DNA of 64,000 nucleotides from an uncultured Acidimicrobiales bacterium (GTDB lineage: Bacteria; Actinomycetota; Acidimicrobiia; Acidimicrobiales; Bin134): assembly GCA_951813325.1 (NCBI GenBank), contig OX638350.1, positions 434,001 through 498,000 of the forward strand, in the 5' to 3' direction. The notes below the pieces were generated by a model. That model worked only from the letters and a program-made list of their open reading frames with translations. It made no database searches and had not been told where the DNA came from. Made by a program: the position numbers and the translations under genes. Below, in pieces: positions 36,234-44,419 of this stretch. Positions within the stretch are counted from its first letter, which is position 1. The number at the start of each line of letters is the position of its first letter.

Positions 36234-38350
36234 CCGTTCCCGAACCCGAGGTCAAAGCCCTGTTGGCCGCAGCAGGGGTGGCTGTGCCCAAGGGTGTGGT
36301 CGCCGCCTATGCCGACACGGTGGCCAACCCGTCGATGCTGGCCGACTTGGTGGCCGCTCACGGGATGGATGAGCCGCTGGTGCTGAAGGGCTTCGGCGGC
36401 AGTTTGGTCCACAAGAGCGACGTGGGGGCGGTGCGCCTGGGAGTGGCGGCCTATGAGCTGAACTACGAGGCCGCCCAGATGGCAGTGGCGGTGACCGAGG
36501 TCGGAGGTCGGCTCGACGGTTTCCTGGTGGAGGAGCAGGCCGACGCCGGGGTCGAGCTGCTGGTCGGGGTGGTGGACCGGCCCCCGTTCGGACCGGTGGC
36601 GGCCCTCGGGCTGGGCGGCACGCTCACCGAAGTGCTGGACGAGGTGGTGCTGCGGCTGGCCCCTATCTCTAGAGCCGATGCCGAGGAAATGGTGACCGGC
36701 TTCAAAGGGGCCGAACTGCTGGCCGGGTTCCGGGGCCACCCGCCCGTCGATGTGGACTCGCTCATCGAGCTGCTGCTGGCCGTGGCCGGACCGGACGGGT
36801 TGGCCGAACAACTGGGCGACTCGCTAGGAGAGCTGGAATGCAATCCGGTTATCGCCACGCCCGACGGCGCCATTGCGGTGGATGCCCGGCTCATCACCCG
36901 GGAAGCACCCATCGGAGCCCAACCCGAGCCGCCGAAAACCGATTTTGGCCCCCTGTTCGCCCCCCGGGGCATCGCGGTGGCCGGAGCTTCCACCAGTCGA
37001 CCCGGTTTCGGCAACACCTTTTTGACCGCCTACAAGGAGCTGGGCTGGGGTCCGGGCACGCTGTGGGCCGTCCACCCCAAAGCATCAGAGATCGACGGCA
37101 TCCCCGCGGTGCCATCGGTGGCCGACATCGACGGCGAAGTGGACTATGTGGTCGGTGCAGTCCCCGCCGCCGCCTGCGCCGATCTCGTGCGAGGGGCCGC
37201 GGGCAAGGCCCAGTTCGTCCACGTCATCAGCGGCGGGTTCCGAGAGGCCAGCGCTGTGGGGGCCGATCTGGAAGACGGGCTGGCCAACGCGGCCCGAGAA
37301 TCAGGGGTGCGGGTGCTTGGCCCAAACTGCCTGGGGGCCTACGCCCCGGCTGGCCGGCAAACCTTCCTGCGCAATGCCCCCACCGAGGCCGGGCGGGTGT
37401 CCATGATCTCCCAGAGCGGCGGACTGGCCGGCGACATGGTCAAGGGCGGAGCCATCCGGGGCATCCGCCTGTCGAAGCTTTGTACCGTCGGCAACAGCAT
37501 CGACGTCACCCCCGGTGAGCTGTTGGAGTGGCTGGTGGACGACCCCGATACCGCCATCATCGGCATGTACCTGGAGGATCCCCGCGACGGCCGCCGTCTC
37601 TACAACGCACTTCATGCCGCCAAGGGCCACAAGCCGGTGGTGATGCTGGTTGGCGGTCGCACCGCCCAGGGAAGGGGCGCGGCGGTTTCGCACACCGGCG
37701 CCTTGGTGGCCGACCACCGGATCTGGGACGCCATCAGCGCTTCAGCCGGAGTCAGCATTGCGGGCACCATCGAGGAATTGCTCGCTGCGGTGGCTTATCT
37801 CCAACGTTGGTCTGATGCCGACATCAGCGGAGAGCACGACACCTTGGTGCTGGGAGTAGGCGGAGGCGCCTCGGTGCTGGGCACCGACGCCGCCGACCGG
37901 GCCGGCCTGGTCACTACCACAGTGAGCGACCAAGGCCAGCAAGCCCTCCGCAACCTCGGCTACGGCGTTGGGGCCAGCGTCCGCAACCCCATCGAGATCG
38001 GCTTCGGCCCGGTGTCGGAGCCCGATGTGCTGGTGCAAGCCCTCGACCCCATCCTCGAGGCCCAGCCCTATCCCGACGTGGTGGTTCACACTAACGTCCA
38101 GGCCTTCTTCAGCTACGCCGGTGACGGCGTCGAGCGCCTATTCCCCATCATCGAGACCACCGCAGCCGCCACCACCCAGTGGCCCCACACCCGTCTGTCC
38201 CTCGTGCTCCGCAACATCGACTGCGCCCCACCCGACATCGCCGCCCGCATCCAGCAAACCTGCCTGAACGCCAACCTCCCCACCTTCACCCGCTTCACCG
38301 AAGCCATGATCGCCATAGCCGCCACCAAACGCCACGCCCGCAACCGTTGA
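36230..38350 (+). CDS. ADP-forming acyl-CoA synthetase-like protein (ATP-grasp plus CoA-binding domains)
   Basis: The 706-residue protein joins an N-terminal ATP-grasp domain (LVLKGFGGSLVHKSDVGAVRLGV) to a CoA-binding domain (GIAVAGASTSRPGFGNTF) and succinyl-CoA-ligase-like domains (SQSGGLAGDMV, TVGNSIDVTPGELLEWL, AVSHTGALV). This beta-first order occurs in the acetate-CoA ligase (ADP-forming) superfamily. It would interconvert an acid and its CoA ester with ADP/ATP. It is last in the operon with the PaaK-like ligase and the divergent amidohydrolase. Confidence 0.87.
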   Translation: MTVPEPEVKALLAAAGVAVPKGVVAAYADTVANPSMLADLVAAHGMDEPLVLKGFGGSLVHKSDVGAVRLGVAAYELNYEAAQMAVAVTEVGGRLDGFLVEEQADAGVELLVGVVDRPPFGPVAALGLGGTLTEVLDEVVLRLAPISRADAEEMVTGFKGAELLAGFRGHPPVDVDSLIELLLAVAGPDGLAEQLGDSLGELECNPVIATPDGAIAVDARLITREAPIGAQPEPPKTDFGPLFAPRGIAVAGASTSRPGFGNTFLTAYKELGWGPGTLWAVHPKASEIDGIPAVPSVADIDGEVDYVVGAVPAAACADLVRGAAGKAQFVHVISGGFREASAVGADLEDGLANAARESGVRVLGPNCLGAYAPAGRQTFLRNAPTEAGRVSMISQSGGLAGDMVKGGAIRGIRLSKLCTVGNSIDVTPGELLEWLVDDPDTAIIGMYLEDPRDGRRLYNALHAAKGHKPVVMLVGGRTAQGRGAAVSHTGALVADHRIWDAISASAGVSIAGTIEELLAAVAYLQRWSDADISGEHDTLVLGVGGGASVLGTDAADRAGLVTTTVSDQGQQALRNLGYGVGASVRNPIEIGFGPVSEPDVLVQALDPILEAQPYPDVVVHTNVQAFFSYAGDGVERLFPIIETTAAATTQWPHTRLSLVLRNIDCAPPDIAARIQQTCLNANLPTFTRFTEAMIAIAATKRHARNR

Positions 38351-38391
38351 CCACACCAGTCTTTGGGCTGCTGGCTGATGGCGTAAGGAGG

Positions 38392-38805
38392 TCAGGGGCG
38401 GGCGTCGAGGGTTTGGAGGGGGCCGTTCCAGGCGAGGATGGCTCGGTCGATGGTGGCCAGCTCCCAGCCCTCGGACAGGGCGGTGGCGACGAGAAGCCGG
38501 TCGATGGGGTCACTCGTAGGGAAGCCTTCTTCGTGGAGCGAGGCAGCGCGGATACCGGCCGGAACGGCAAGAGGCGCTTCTTTGATGCCGTTGGTTGAAG
38601 CTGACAGCCACAACAGCGCAATATCGATCTCCGCTGACAACCGCTTTTTCTGGTTCAGCACTCCGATCTCAAAGAACGAGAGCGGGGATATGACTACCTG
38701 GCCGCGGGCGTTGGCCTGGTCGATGCGCCTCGTGGCAGCCGGTGCCAAGTCTGCGTCGTGGCCGGCATAGAGGCGCAGGAGGACATTGGTGTCCAGAAGG
38801 ATCAT
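38392..38805 (-). CDS. PIN-domain ribonuclease toxin (VapC family)
   Basis: This 137-residue PIN nuclease has all acidic positions: LLDTNVLLRLY, SFFEIGVL, DPIDRLLVATAL and ATIDRAIL. ATG 38805 overlaps the antitoxin stop as ATGA and starts directly with the first PIN strand (MILLDTNV). It is a complete type II toxin of the Phd/VapC combination. Confidence 0.9.
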   Translation of the reverse strand: MILLDTNVLLRLYAGHDADLAPAATRRIDQANARGQVVISPLSFFEIGVLNQKKRLSAEIDIALLWLSASTNGIKEAPLAVPAGIRAASLHEEGFPTSDPIDRLLVATALSEGWELATIDRAILAWNGPLQTLDARP

Positions 38806-39140
38806 TCGCCAAGAGGGGAGTCGGGTTGGTCGTCCCAGGTTGCCAGCAAGTCTTTTTCCCACTCCTCGAACAGGTCTTCGGCCTTGATATCGAACCTAGG
38901 GGGAACGCTATGAGTCCCTTTGCCGAATCCCAACAGCGTCTCGGGGGTGTTGGTTTGAGCGAGAGGGGCGACTTGGACAACCGGTTCCCCATAGCGGGTG
39001 AGCACGATCGGCTCACCGGTGTCGCGCACCCAGTCCACCATGGCGGAGAATTGGGCGCGGAATCGGTTTCCTGGAACTACGCGAGACCCTCCTGTCTGTT
39101 CCTCTTGAACCCTGCTGGTTTTTCCATCATGCTGGCTCAT
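38802..39140 (-). CDS. Phd/YefM-type antitoxin
   Basis: The 112-residue protein carries the Phd fold: RFRAQFSAMVDWVRDTGEPIVLTRYGEPVVQVAPL. An acidic C-terminal toxin-binding tail follows (AEDLFEEWEKDLLATWDD). The N-terminal 25 residues are unconserved and lack a good ribosome site, so translation may start later. It overlaps vapC by four bases. A perfect 26-bp palindrome lies 45 bases upstream. Confidence 0.83.
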   Translation of the reverse strand: MSQHDGKTSRVQEEQTGGSRVVPGNRFRAQFSAMVDWVRDTGEPIVLTRYGEPVVQVAPLAQTNTPETLLGFGKGTHSVPPRFDIKAEDLFEEWEKDLLATWDDQPDSPLGE

Positions 39141-39184
39141 CGGCTGTGTACCTCGGGTCTCCTGGTATGCGCCTAAATCCTACA

Positions 39185-39210
39185 TTTGTTGTACGGTACC
39201 GTACAACAAA
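39185..39210. promoter_or_regulatory. Perfect 26-bp palindromic operator
   Basis: The sequence is centred on GGTACC and contains TTGTACGGTACCGTACAA; it extends symmetrically to 26 bases with no mismatch. It lies between the divergent Phd/VapC genes and the SDR gene, 24 bases before the SDR start. The form is typical of TetR-family operators. No TetR gene is in the window, so the regulator is elsewhere. Confidence 0.75.
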
Positions 39211-39234
39211 GATTGACCCAGAAGGGTGGTCATT

Positions 39235-39999
39235 GTGCCTGCGGAGAATGAGTTTGCCGGGCGGGTGGCGCTGGTCACCGGGGCGGCGGGGGCGGCCATT
39301 GGGTCGACCACCTGTCGGACGCTGGCCTCCTATGGGGCCGGCATCGTGGTGTTGGACAACCATGAGCGCCGCACCAACGAGACGGCTGAGGCACTTCGTA
39401 GGGCCTACGACGTGCCGGTGATGGCGGCGGTGGCCGACATCGGCGACCGGGAGCGCATGGCCGAGACCATGGACGAGGTCTACGACGAGATGGGGTCGGT
39501 GGACATCTTGGTGAACAGCGCGGCGATCAACGTCCAGGGCAGCATCTTTGACTTCGATCCCGAAGACTGGGACAGCGTCATCGCCGTGGACCTCACCGCC
39601 TGCTGGTGGCTGATCTGGCGCACCATCGGGGCCATGCGGGATCGGCAGTGGGGGCGCATAGTGAACGTGTCTTCGGTAGCCGCCTACCTGGGGGGCAACG
39701 GTCGGGAGGGGCCGTACGCCGCGGCCAAGGCTGGCCTAAATGAGATCACCCGAGGAGCCGCCATCGAGGGCGGACCGCACAACATTCGGGTAAACGCCGT
39801 GGCGCCCGGCTTGGTGCGGTCGAAGTGGGTGGACGCCCAGGCCGAGTACTACGAGTCGTTCCGGGAGGAGACCCCTCTGCGCCGCCACGCCGAGCCCGAA
39901 GACGTGGCCAACACCATCGCCTTCTTGTGCAGCGACGAGTCGGCCCACATCACCGGCCAGGTGATCAACATCTCCGGCGGGTGGTACCTCACCCCGTGA
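39235..39999 (+). CDS. Short-chain dehydrogenase/reductase (SDR)
   Basis: This NAD(P)-dependent oxidoreductase has 254 residues. The cofactor loop is VTGAAGAAIGS, NSAA follows, and the catalytic residues are Ser in NVSSVAAY and the YAAAK pair. The C-terminus ends GQVINISGGWYL. GTG 39235 is chosen over GTG 39226, since AGAAGGG sits eight bases before it. It is controlled in all likelihood through the 26-bp palindrome just upstream. Confidence 0.9.
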   Translation: MPAENEFAGRVALVTGAAGAAIGSTTCRTLASYGAGIVVLDNHERRTNETAEALRRAYDVPVMAAVADIGDRERMAETMDEVYDEMGSVDILVNSAAINVQGSIFDFDPEDWDSVIAVDLTACWWLIWRTIGAMRDRQWGRIVNVSSVAAYLGGNGREGPYAAAKAGLNEITRGAAIEGGPHNIRVNAVAPGLVRSKWVDAQAEYYESFREETPLRRHAEPEDVANTIAFLCSDESAHITGQVINISGGWYLTP

Positions 40000-40015
40000 C
40001 CCTGGCTCCCCGGCG

Positions 40016-40795
40016 ATGAGCGGAGTCGGCGACCGGATTCGGGCCGCGGCTCCAGCACCGGGGGAGGTGGACCGCAACGCGGTCGTTCTGATTCTGCTGG
40101 CCATCGGCACCGTCATCGCCATTCGCTACGGAGGGCTGTCGTCCACCACCGACTGGCTCACCGTCACCCTCGACGGCGTGGCCCTCGACGGGCTGTCCAA
40201 CCGCTTCGAGCGAGCCTTGGGCAGTTCCGAACACGCCGGGTTCAACCGCCGCCTGTACTGGGGCCTGTTCCGCTGGGTGGTCTACGTGGTGCCCGCCGTT
40301 CTGGTGGCCCGCTACGTGCTGCGCACCCGCCTGCGAGACCTCGGTCTCAAGGCGGGCCCTGAGCTCCGCCGCCACGCGCCCCTCTACTTAGGTCTCTACC
40401 TGGTGCTGGTGCCCTTCGTGGTGGCGGCCAGCTTCAACGGCGAATTCCAGGACACCTACCCGTTCTACGAGCCGCCCCCCGGCATCGGCTACTGGCCCCG
40501 CTTCTACATCTGGCAGGCGGTGTACGCCGGGCAGTTCTTGGCCCTCGAGTTCTTCTTCCGCGGCGTGCTGGTTCACGGCCTCGCCCGCCGCTTCGGCGCC
40601 ATGGCCGTGTTCATCGCCCTCATCCCCTACGTGATGATCCACCTCACCAAGCCCCTGGCCGAAGCCCTCGGCTCCATCGTCGCCGGCACCGTCTTGGGCT
40701 TCCTCAGCCTCCGCACCGGCTCCGTCTACCTAGGCGCCGCCCTCCACTTCGCCGTCGCGTTAACGATCGACTTGCTCGTCTTGGGCCTCCAGTAG
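40016..40795 (+). CDS. CPBP-family intramembrane protease-like protein
   Basis: This 259-residue multi-span membrane protein has the CPBP (Abi/Rce1) region. The first motif reads LALEFFFRGVLVHGL, so the usual EExxxR is L-E-F-F-F-R with only one Glu; the histidine motifs may be YVMIHLTKP and GAALHFAVA. It could be an active relative with a shifted motif or a non-peptidase member. It follows the SDR by 16 bases and may be co-transcribed. Confidence 0.75.
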   Translation: MSGVGDRIRAAAPAPGEVDRNAVVLILLAIGTVIAIRYGGLSSTTDWLTVTLDGVALDGLSNRFERALGSSEHAGFNRRLYWGLFRWVVYVVPAVLVARYVLRTRLRDLGLKAGPELRRHAPLYLGLYLVLVPFVVAASFNGEFQDTYPFYEPPPGIGYWPRFYIWQAVYAGQFLALEFFFRGVLVHGLARRFGAMAVFIALIPYVMIHLTKPLAEALGSIVAGTVLGFLSLRTGSVYLGAALHFAVALTIDLLVLGLQ

Positions 40796-40837
40796 CCGCT
40801 GGGCTGCCCGTCACCCCTAGAACCTAAGCTGAACCTC

Positions 40838-42031
40838 ATGGCCGACCTCGGCTACCGCACGTTCGACTCCGACAACCACTACTACGAGGCCCCTGACTGC
40901 TTCAGCCGCCACATCGAGTCCCGCTTCCAGGACAAGGCGATCACCGCCAGCCAGAAAGCCGATGGGGAGTGGGAGGTCAAGGTGGGGGACCGGCCCTACA
41001 ACTTCATGCACGTGAAGTTCGACAAGACCAACGCGCCCGGCTCGATGTACGAGATGTTCAAGGCCAAGCGGGACAACCCCGACCTGAGCTGGGGCGACGC
41101 CTACACCGCCGAGAACATGCTGCCTGCCTACAAGCAGCCCGACGCCCGCCTCGACCTGCTCGACAGCCAAGGCGTGGAGTGGGCCATCTTGCTGCCCACC
41201 TTTGGGGTGTCGGTGGAGGAGTACATGGCAGACGACGTCGAGCAGACCTACGCCAACCTGCGGGCCTTCAACCGGTGGCTGGAGGACGACTGGGGCTACG
41301 TCCACCAAGATCGCCTGTTCACCCCGCCGCTGCTGTCGCTACTTGATCGGGAGCACGCCATCGAAGAGCTTGATCGGGTGCTCGAAGCTGGTACCCGCAT
41401 CGTGCACCTGCGGCCGTGCCCGTGGGGCGGCGACGGCAAGTCGATAGCCGACCCCTACTACGACTCGTTCTGGGCCCGGCTCAACGAGGCCCAGATCCCG
41501 GTGGCGTTCCACATATCCGATTTGCGCTACGGCGACTTGGCCGTCCGCATGGGCGACGATCCGGTGGCCAACGTGCGGGAGATGTCGGCCTTCCAGTGGG
41601 CCTTCCTCCACGGCGACCGCCCCATCATGGAGACGTTCGGGGCGCTGCTCTACGGCAACATGCACGCCCGCTTCCCCAACCTCAACTTCCTGAGCATCGA
41701 GAACGGCTCCGACTGGGTCCACTACCTGCTCACCCTGATGGACAAGAAGAAGGGCATGGCCCGCTTCGGCCCCTGGCCCGCCGGCCGCCCCGCCGGGCGC
41801 ATCAGCGAGATCTTCAAGCAGTGTTGTTTCGTGTCCCCCTACCCCGAGGACGACGTAGAGGCCTTGGCCGACCGCATAGGCTCCACCCAAGTCCTGTTCG
41901 GCTCCGACCACCCCCACCCCGAAGGCATCGCCGACCCCAACTCCTTCATCACCCTCATCGAAAACCGCCCCGCCCCCGAACAACGCCAAATCATGCGCGA
42001 TAACGCCGCCACCCTCTTCAACGTCGCTTGA
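40838..42031 (+). CDS. Amidohydrolase-2 family metal-dependent hydrolase
   Basis: This 397-residue ACMSD-like enzyme has the N-terminal motif TFDSDNHYYEAPDCF, a middle VAFHISDLRYG and the closing LFGSDHPHPEG. It is the fourth family member in the window and the most complete in metal motifs together with that at 24954. It stands 42 bases after the CPBP gene. The closeness to an SDR and CoA ligases suggests a ring-compound or acyl-CoA catabolic route. Confidence 0.86.
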   Translation: MADLGYRTFDSDNHYYEAPDCFSRHIESRFQDKAITASQKADGEWEVKVGDRPYNFMHVKFDKTNAPGSMYEMFKAKRDNPDLSWGDAYTAENMLPAYKQPDARLDLLDSQGVEWAILLPTFGVSVEEYMADDVEQTYANLRAFNRWLEDDWGYVHQDRLFTPPLLSLLDREHAIEELDRVLEAGTRIVHLRPCPWGGDGKSIADPYYDSFWARLNEAQIPVAFHISDLRYGDLAVRMGDDPVANVREMSAFQWAFLHGDRPIMETFGALLYGNMHARFPNLNFLSIENGSDWVHYLLTLMDKKKGMARFGPWPAGRPAGRISEIFKQCCFVSPYPEDDVEALADRIGSTQVLFGSDHPHPEGIADPNSFITLIENRPAPEQRQIMRDNAATLFNVA

Positions 42032-42088
42032 GCCACACTCAAATCTGCACAATCTGCAAGCAGTACTTGCAGATTGTCGCGGTCTCGT

Positions 42089-42475
42089 TCATTGCTGAAC
42101 TTCTTGAGCGAGTACCTGGGCAAGACGGGCGACGATGTCTAGATCTTGTTCGTTAGGCGAGCTGACATCGTCTTGGTCAGCAGAGAGTCGCCAGCGGGTG
42201 AGGGTGTAATGCTGGTTGTGGCCTGGTGAGAACCACTTTGTCAACGTTGTAATGGCCCAGGAGAGAACCTCAGCATCGGTGGAAGCCAGCTCGCGGGCGA
42301 CTTCGTTGAAATCACAACCCATTGCGAGGACAACCAGATCTTGGATGTCTGTTCCTACCTTTTGAGGGTTCGCACTGCTAACTCTACGAGGCAGGGCAAC
42401 TGCTTTCAGGGCGATTAGAGATGCTGCTGTAGCTACCCGAGCCTGAGATTGGGCAACGACCTTTCCGCCATTCAT
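42089..42475 (-). CDS. Hypothetical protein, perhaps the C-terminal part of a nucleotidyltransferase-like gene
   Basis: The 128-residue frame starts three bases from the end of the MITE-like repeat. ALKAVALPRRVSSANPQKVGTDIQDLVVLA recalls the K-x-R-x-K-D-x-x-D-L stretch of AbiEii-like or minimal nucleotidyltransferases, but the catalytic G-S-x-x-T-x-D-x-D part is absent. The repeat may have separated it from its 5' half. Function uncertain. Confidence 0.4.
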   Translation of the reverse strand: MNGGKVVAQSQARVATAASLIALKAVALPRRVSSANPQKVGTDIQDLVVLAMGCDFNEVARELASTDAEVLSWAITTLTKWFSPGHNQHYTLTRWRLSADQDDVSSPNEQDLDIVARLAQVLAQEVQQ

Positions 42476-42477
42476 GA

Positions 42478-42645
42478 CTAGTGGTGTGTCGTGGGTTTAG
42501 CGCCGTGGATTGCGACGGCAGCGGCGTTCCTCGCAAGGCGCACCGACGCAGCCATACTTCCAGCGTACGGCAAGGAGGGACAACGCCGCGAGGGGCGTCG
42601 ATGCCTAGCAGGACACGCGCGAATAAACCCACGACACACCACTAG
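42478..42645. repeat. 168-bp MITE-like element with perfect 22-bp terminal inverted repeats
   Basis: Bases 42478-42499 (beginning CTAGTGGTGTGTCGTGG) are the exact reverse complement of 42624-42645. The 124 bases between have no convincing frame. The right end abuts the stop codon of the SDR gene at 42646 and the left end abuts the start of the hypothetical gene at 42475. The ends carry CTAG, a target used by some IS5/IS1595-type transposases. Confidence 0.75.
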
Positions 42646-43479
42646 CTACCTCGCGGGGATGAAGCCGCCGTCGACGATTATGCATTGGCCGGTGATGTAG
42701 CTGCCGGCGTCTGAAGCCAAGAGCAGGGCGGCGCCTACTAGTTCGTCGGGGTGGCCGATGCGGCCGATTTGGCTGAGGTCGGACATGCGGGCCATGGCTT
42801 CGGGGCCGGTGTTGCGGGTCATGGTGGTGTCCACCGTGCCCGGCGCGATGGCGTTCACCCGGATGCCCTGGGGCGAGTACACGCCGGCCATCGAACGGGT
42901 GAACGACAACAGGCCGGCCTTGGCTGCGCTGTACATGGAGGTGTCGGCTGCCGGGATGTAGGCCCCTACCGAGATCACGTTGATGACCGAGGCGTGGTCG
43001 GATTCCAGCAGCGCCGGCAGACAGCGCTGGAACAAGAAGAACGGCCCCCGCAGGTTCACGGTGAACGAGCTATCCCACGCTTCAGGGGTGATGTGCTCTA
43101 TGGGCAGGCCCAGCGGGTTGGCGGCGTTGTTCACCACGATGTCGATCTGGCCGTAGTGCTCCAGGGTGGCATCTACCAGCCGGTTGACGCTATCGAGGTT
43201 GCCCATGTGGGTGGGCACGGCCAGAGCGTCGCCTCCGGCCTCGGCGATCTCGGCTACGGCTAGATCGCAGGCGTCGGCCTTGCGGCTGGCCACAGCCACC
43301 CTGGCCCCCTGGGCGGCGAAGCCGTGGGCGATGGACAGGCCGATGCCCCGACTGCCCCCGGTGACGATCGCCACCCGGCCCGACAGGTCGAACATCTGGG
43401 CGGCGTTCAGTGACGCTGCATCGGGTCGGGGAGAGAAACTCGGATCGGTGGCGGGATCAGGAGCAGAAGCGTCGGCCAT
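42646..43479 (-). CDS. Short-chain dehydrogenase/reductase (SDR)
   Basis: The 277-residue oxidoreductase has VTGGSRGIGLS as the cofactor loop, NNAANPLG, Ser in INVISVGAY, and the Y-x-x-x-K pair YSAAKAG. It ends with TGQCIIVDGGF. A 30-residue disordered extension precedes the Rossmann domain. Its stop codon lies directly at the end of the MITE-like repeat. It is downstream of menB on the same strand, 31 bases away. Confidence 0.9.
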   Translation of the reverse strand: MADASAPDPATDPSFSPRPDAASLNAAQMFDLSGRVAIVTGGSRGIGLSIAHGFAAQGARVAVASRKADACDLAVAEIAEAGGDALAVPTHMGNLDSVNRLVDATLEHYGQIDIVVNNAANPLGLPIEHITPEAWDSSFTVNLRGPFFLFQRCLPALLESDHASVINVISVGAYIPAADTSMYSAAKAGLLSFTRSMAGVYSPQGIRVNAIAPGTVDTTMTRNTGPEAMARMSDLSQIGRIGHPDELVGAALLLASDAGSYITGQCIIVDGGFIPAR

Positions 43480-43510
43480 GGCCGCACCCTAGAGCCAGTA
43501 CAAGACAGAC

Positions 43511-44410
43511 CTAGAAGTGATACGGGAACTGGGAGAAATCCGCGTCGCGCTTCTCCAGGAACGAGTCCCGGCCCTCGGCGGCCTCGTCGGTGCCGTAGGC
43601 CAGCCGGGTGGCCTCTCCGGCGAACACCTGCTGGCCCACCAGGCCGTCGTCGATGAGGTTGAAGGCGAACTTCAGCATGCGCTGGGCGGTGGGGCTCTTG
43701 GCGTTCACCGCCGCGGCCCATTCCAGGGCGGTGGTCTCCAGTTCGGCGTGGGGCACCACTGCGTTGACCATGCCCATTTCATAGGCCTCGGCCGCGGTGT
43801 AGGCCTTGCCGACGAAGAACACCTCCCGGGCCCGCTTCTGGCCTACTTGGCGGGCCAGGTAAGCCGAGCCGAAGCCGCCGTCGAAGCTGGCCACATCGGC
43901 GTCGGTCTGCTTGAACATGGCGTGCTCGGCCGACGCCAGGGTCATGTCGGAAATCACGTGCAGGCTGTGGCCCCCGCCGGCCGCCCACCCCGGCACCACC
44001 GCGATCACCACTTTGGGCATGAACCGGATGAGCCGCTGCACCTCCAGGATGTGCAGGCGGCCGGTGCGGGCGTCGTCCACCGTGTCGGCGGTGTCGCCGC
44101 TGGCGTACTGGTAGCCGTCGGCCCCGCGGATGCGCTGATCGCCCCCGGAGCTGAACGCCCACCCGCCGTCAACCGGCGAAGGGCCGTTGCCGGTGAGCAG
44201 CACGGTGCCCACATCGGGGGTCATGCGGGCGTGGTCCAGTGTGCGATACAGCTCGTCCACCGTGTGGGGCCGAAAGGCGTTGCGCACCTCGGGGCGGTCG
44301 AAGGCGATCCGCACCGTGGCCTGCCCGACGGCCCGGTGATAGGTCACGTCGGTCAGATCGAATCCGTCCACCGGTTGCCAGAGATCGGGATCGAACAGCT
44401 CCGAGACCAT
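43511..44410 (-). CDS. menB: 1,4-dihydroxy-2-naphthoyl-CoA synthase
   Basis: This crotonase-fold enzyme closes the second ring in menaquinone synthesis. MenB-specific signatures are strong: FDRPEVRNAFRPHTVDELYR, AFSSGGDQRIRGADGYQYASG, FMPKVVIAVVPGWAAGGGHSLH, KQTDADVASFDGGFGSAYLARQ and the terminal FSQFPYHF. It is 299 residues long and very close to mycobacterial MenB. No other men gene is nearby in this window. Confidence 0.95.
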   Translation of the reverse strand: MVSELFDPDLWQPVDGFDLTDVTYHRAVGQATVRIAFDRPEVRNAFRPHTVDELYRTLDHARMTPDVGTVLLTGNGPSPVDGGWAFSSGGDQRIRGADGYQYASGDTADTVDDARTGRLHILEVQRLIRFMPKVVIAVVPGWAAGGGHSLHVISDMTLASAEHAMFKQTDADVASFDGGFGSAYLARQVGQKRAREVFFVGKAYTAAEAYEMGMVNAVVPHAELETTALEWAAAVNAKSPTAQRMLKFAFNLIDDGLVGQQVFAGEATRLAYGTDEAAEGRDSFLEKRDADFSQFPYHF

Positions 44411-44419
44411 GCGACAAGA

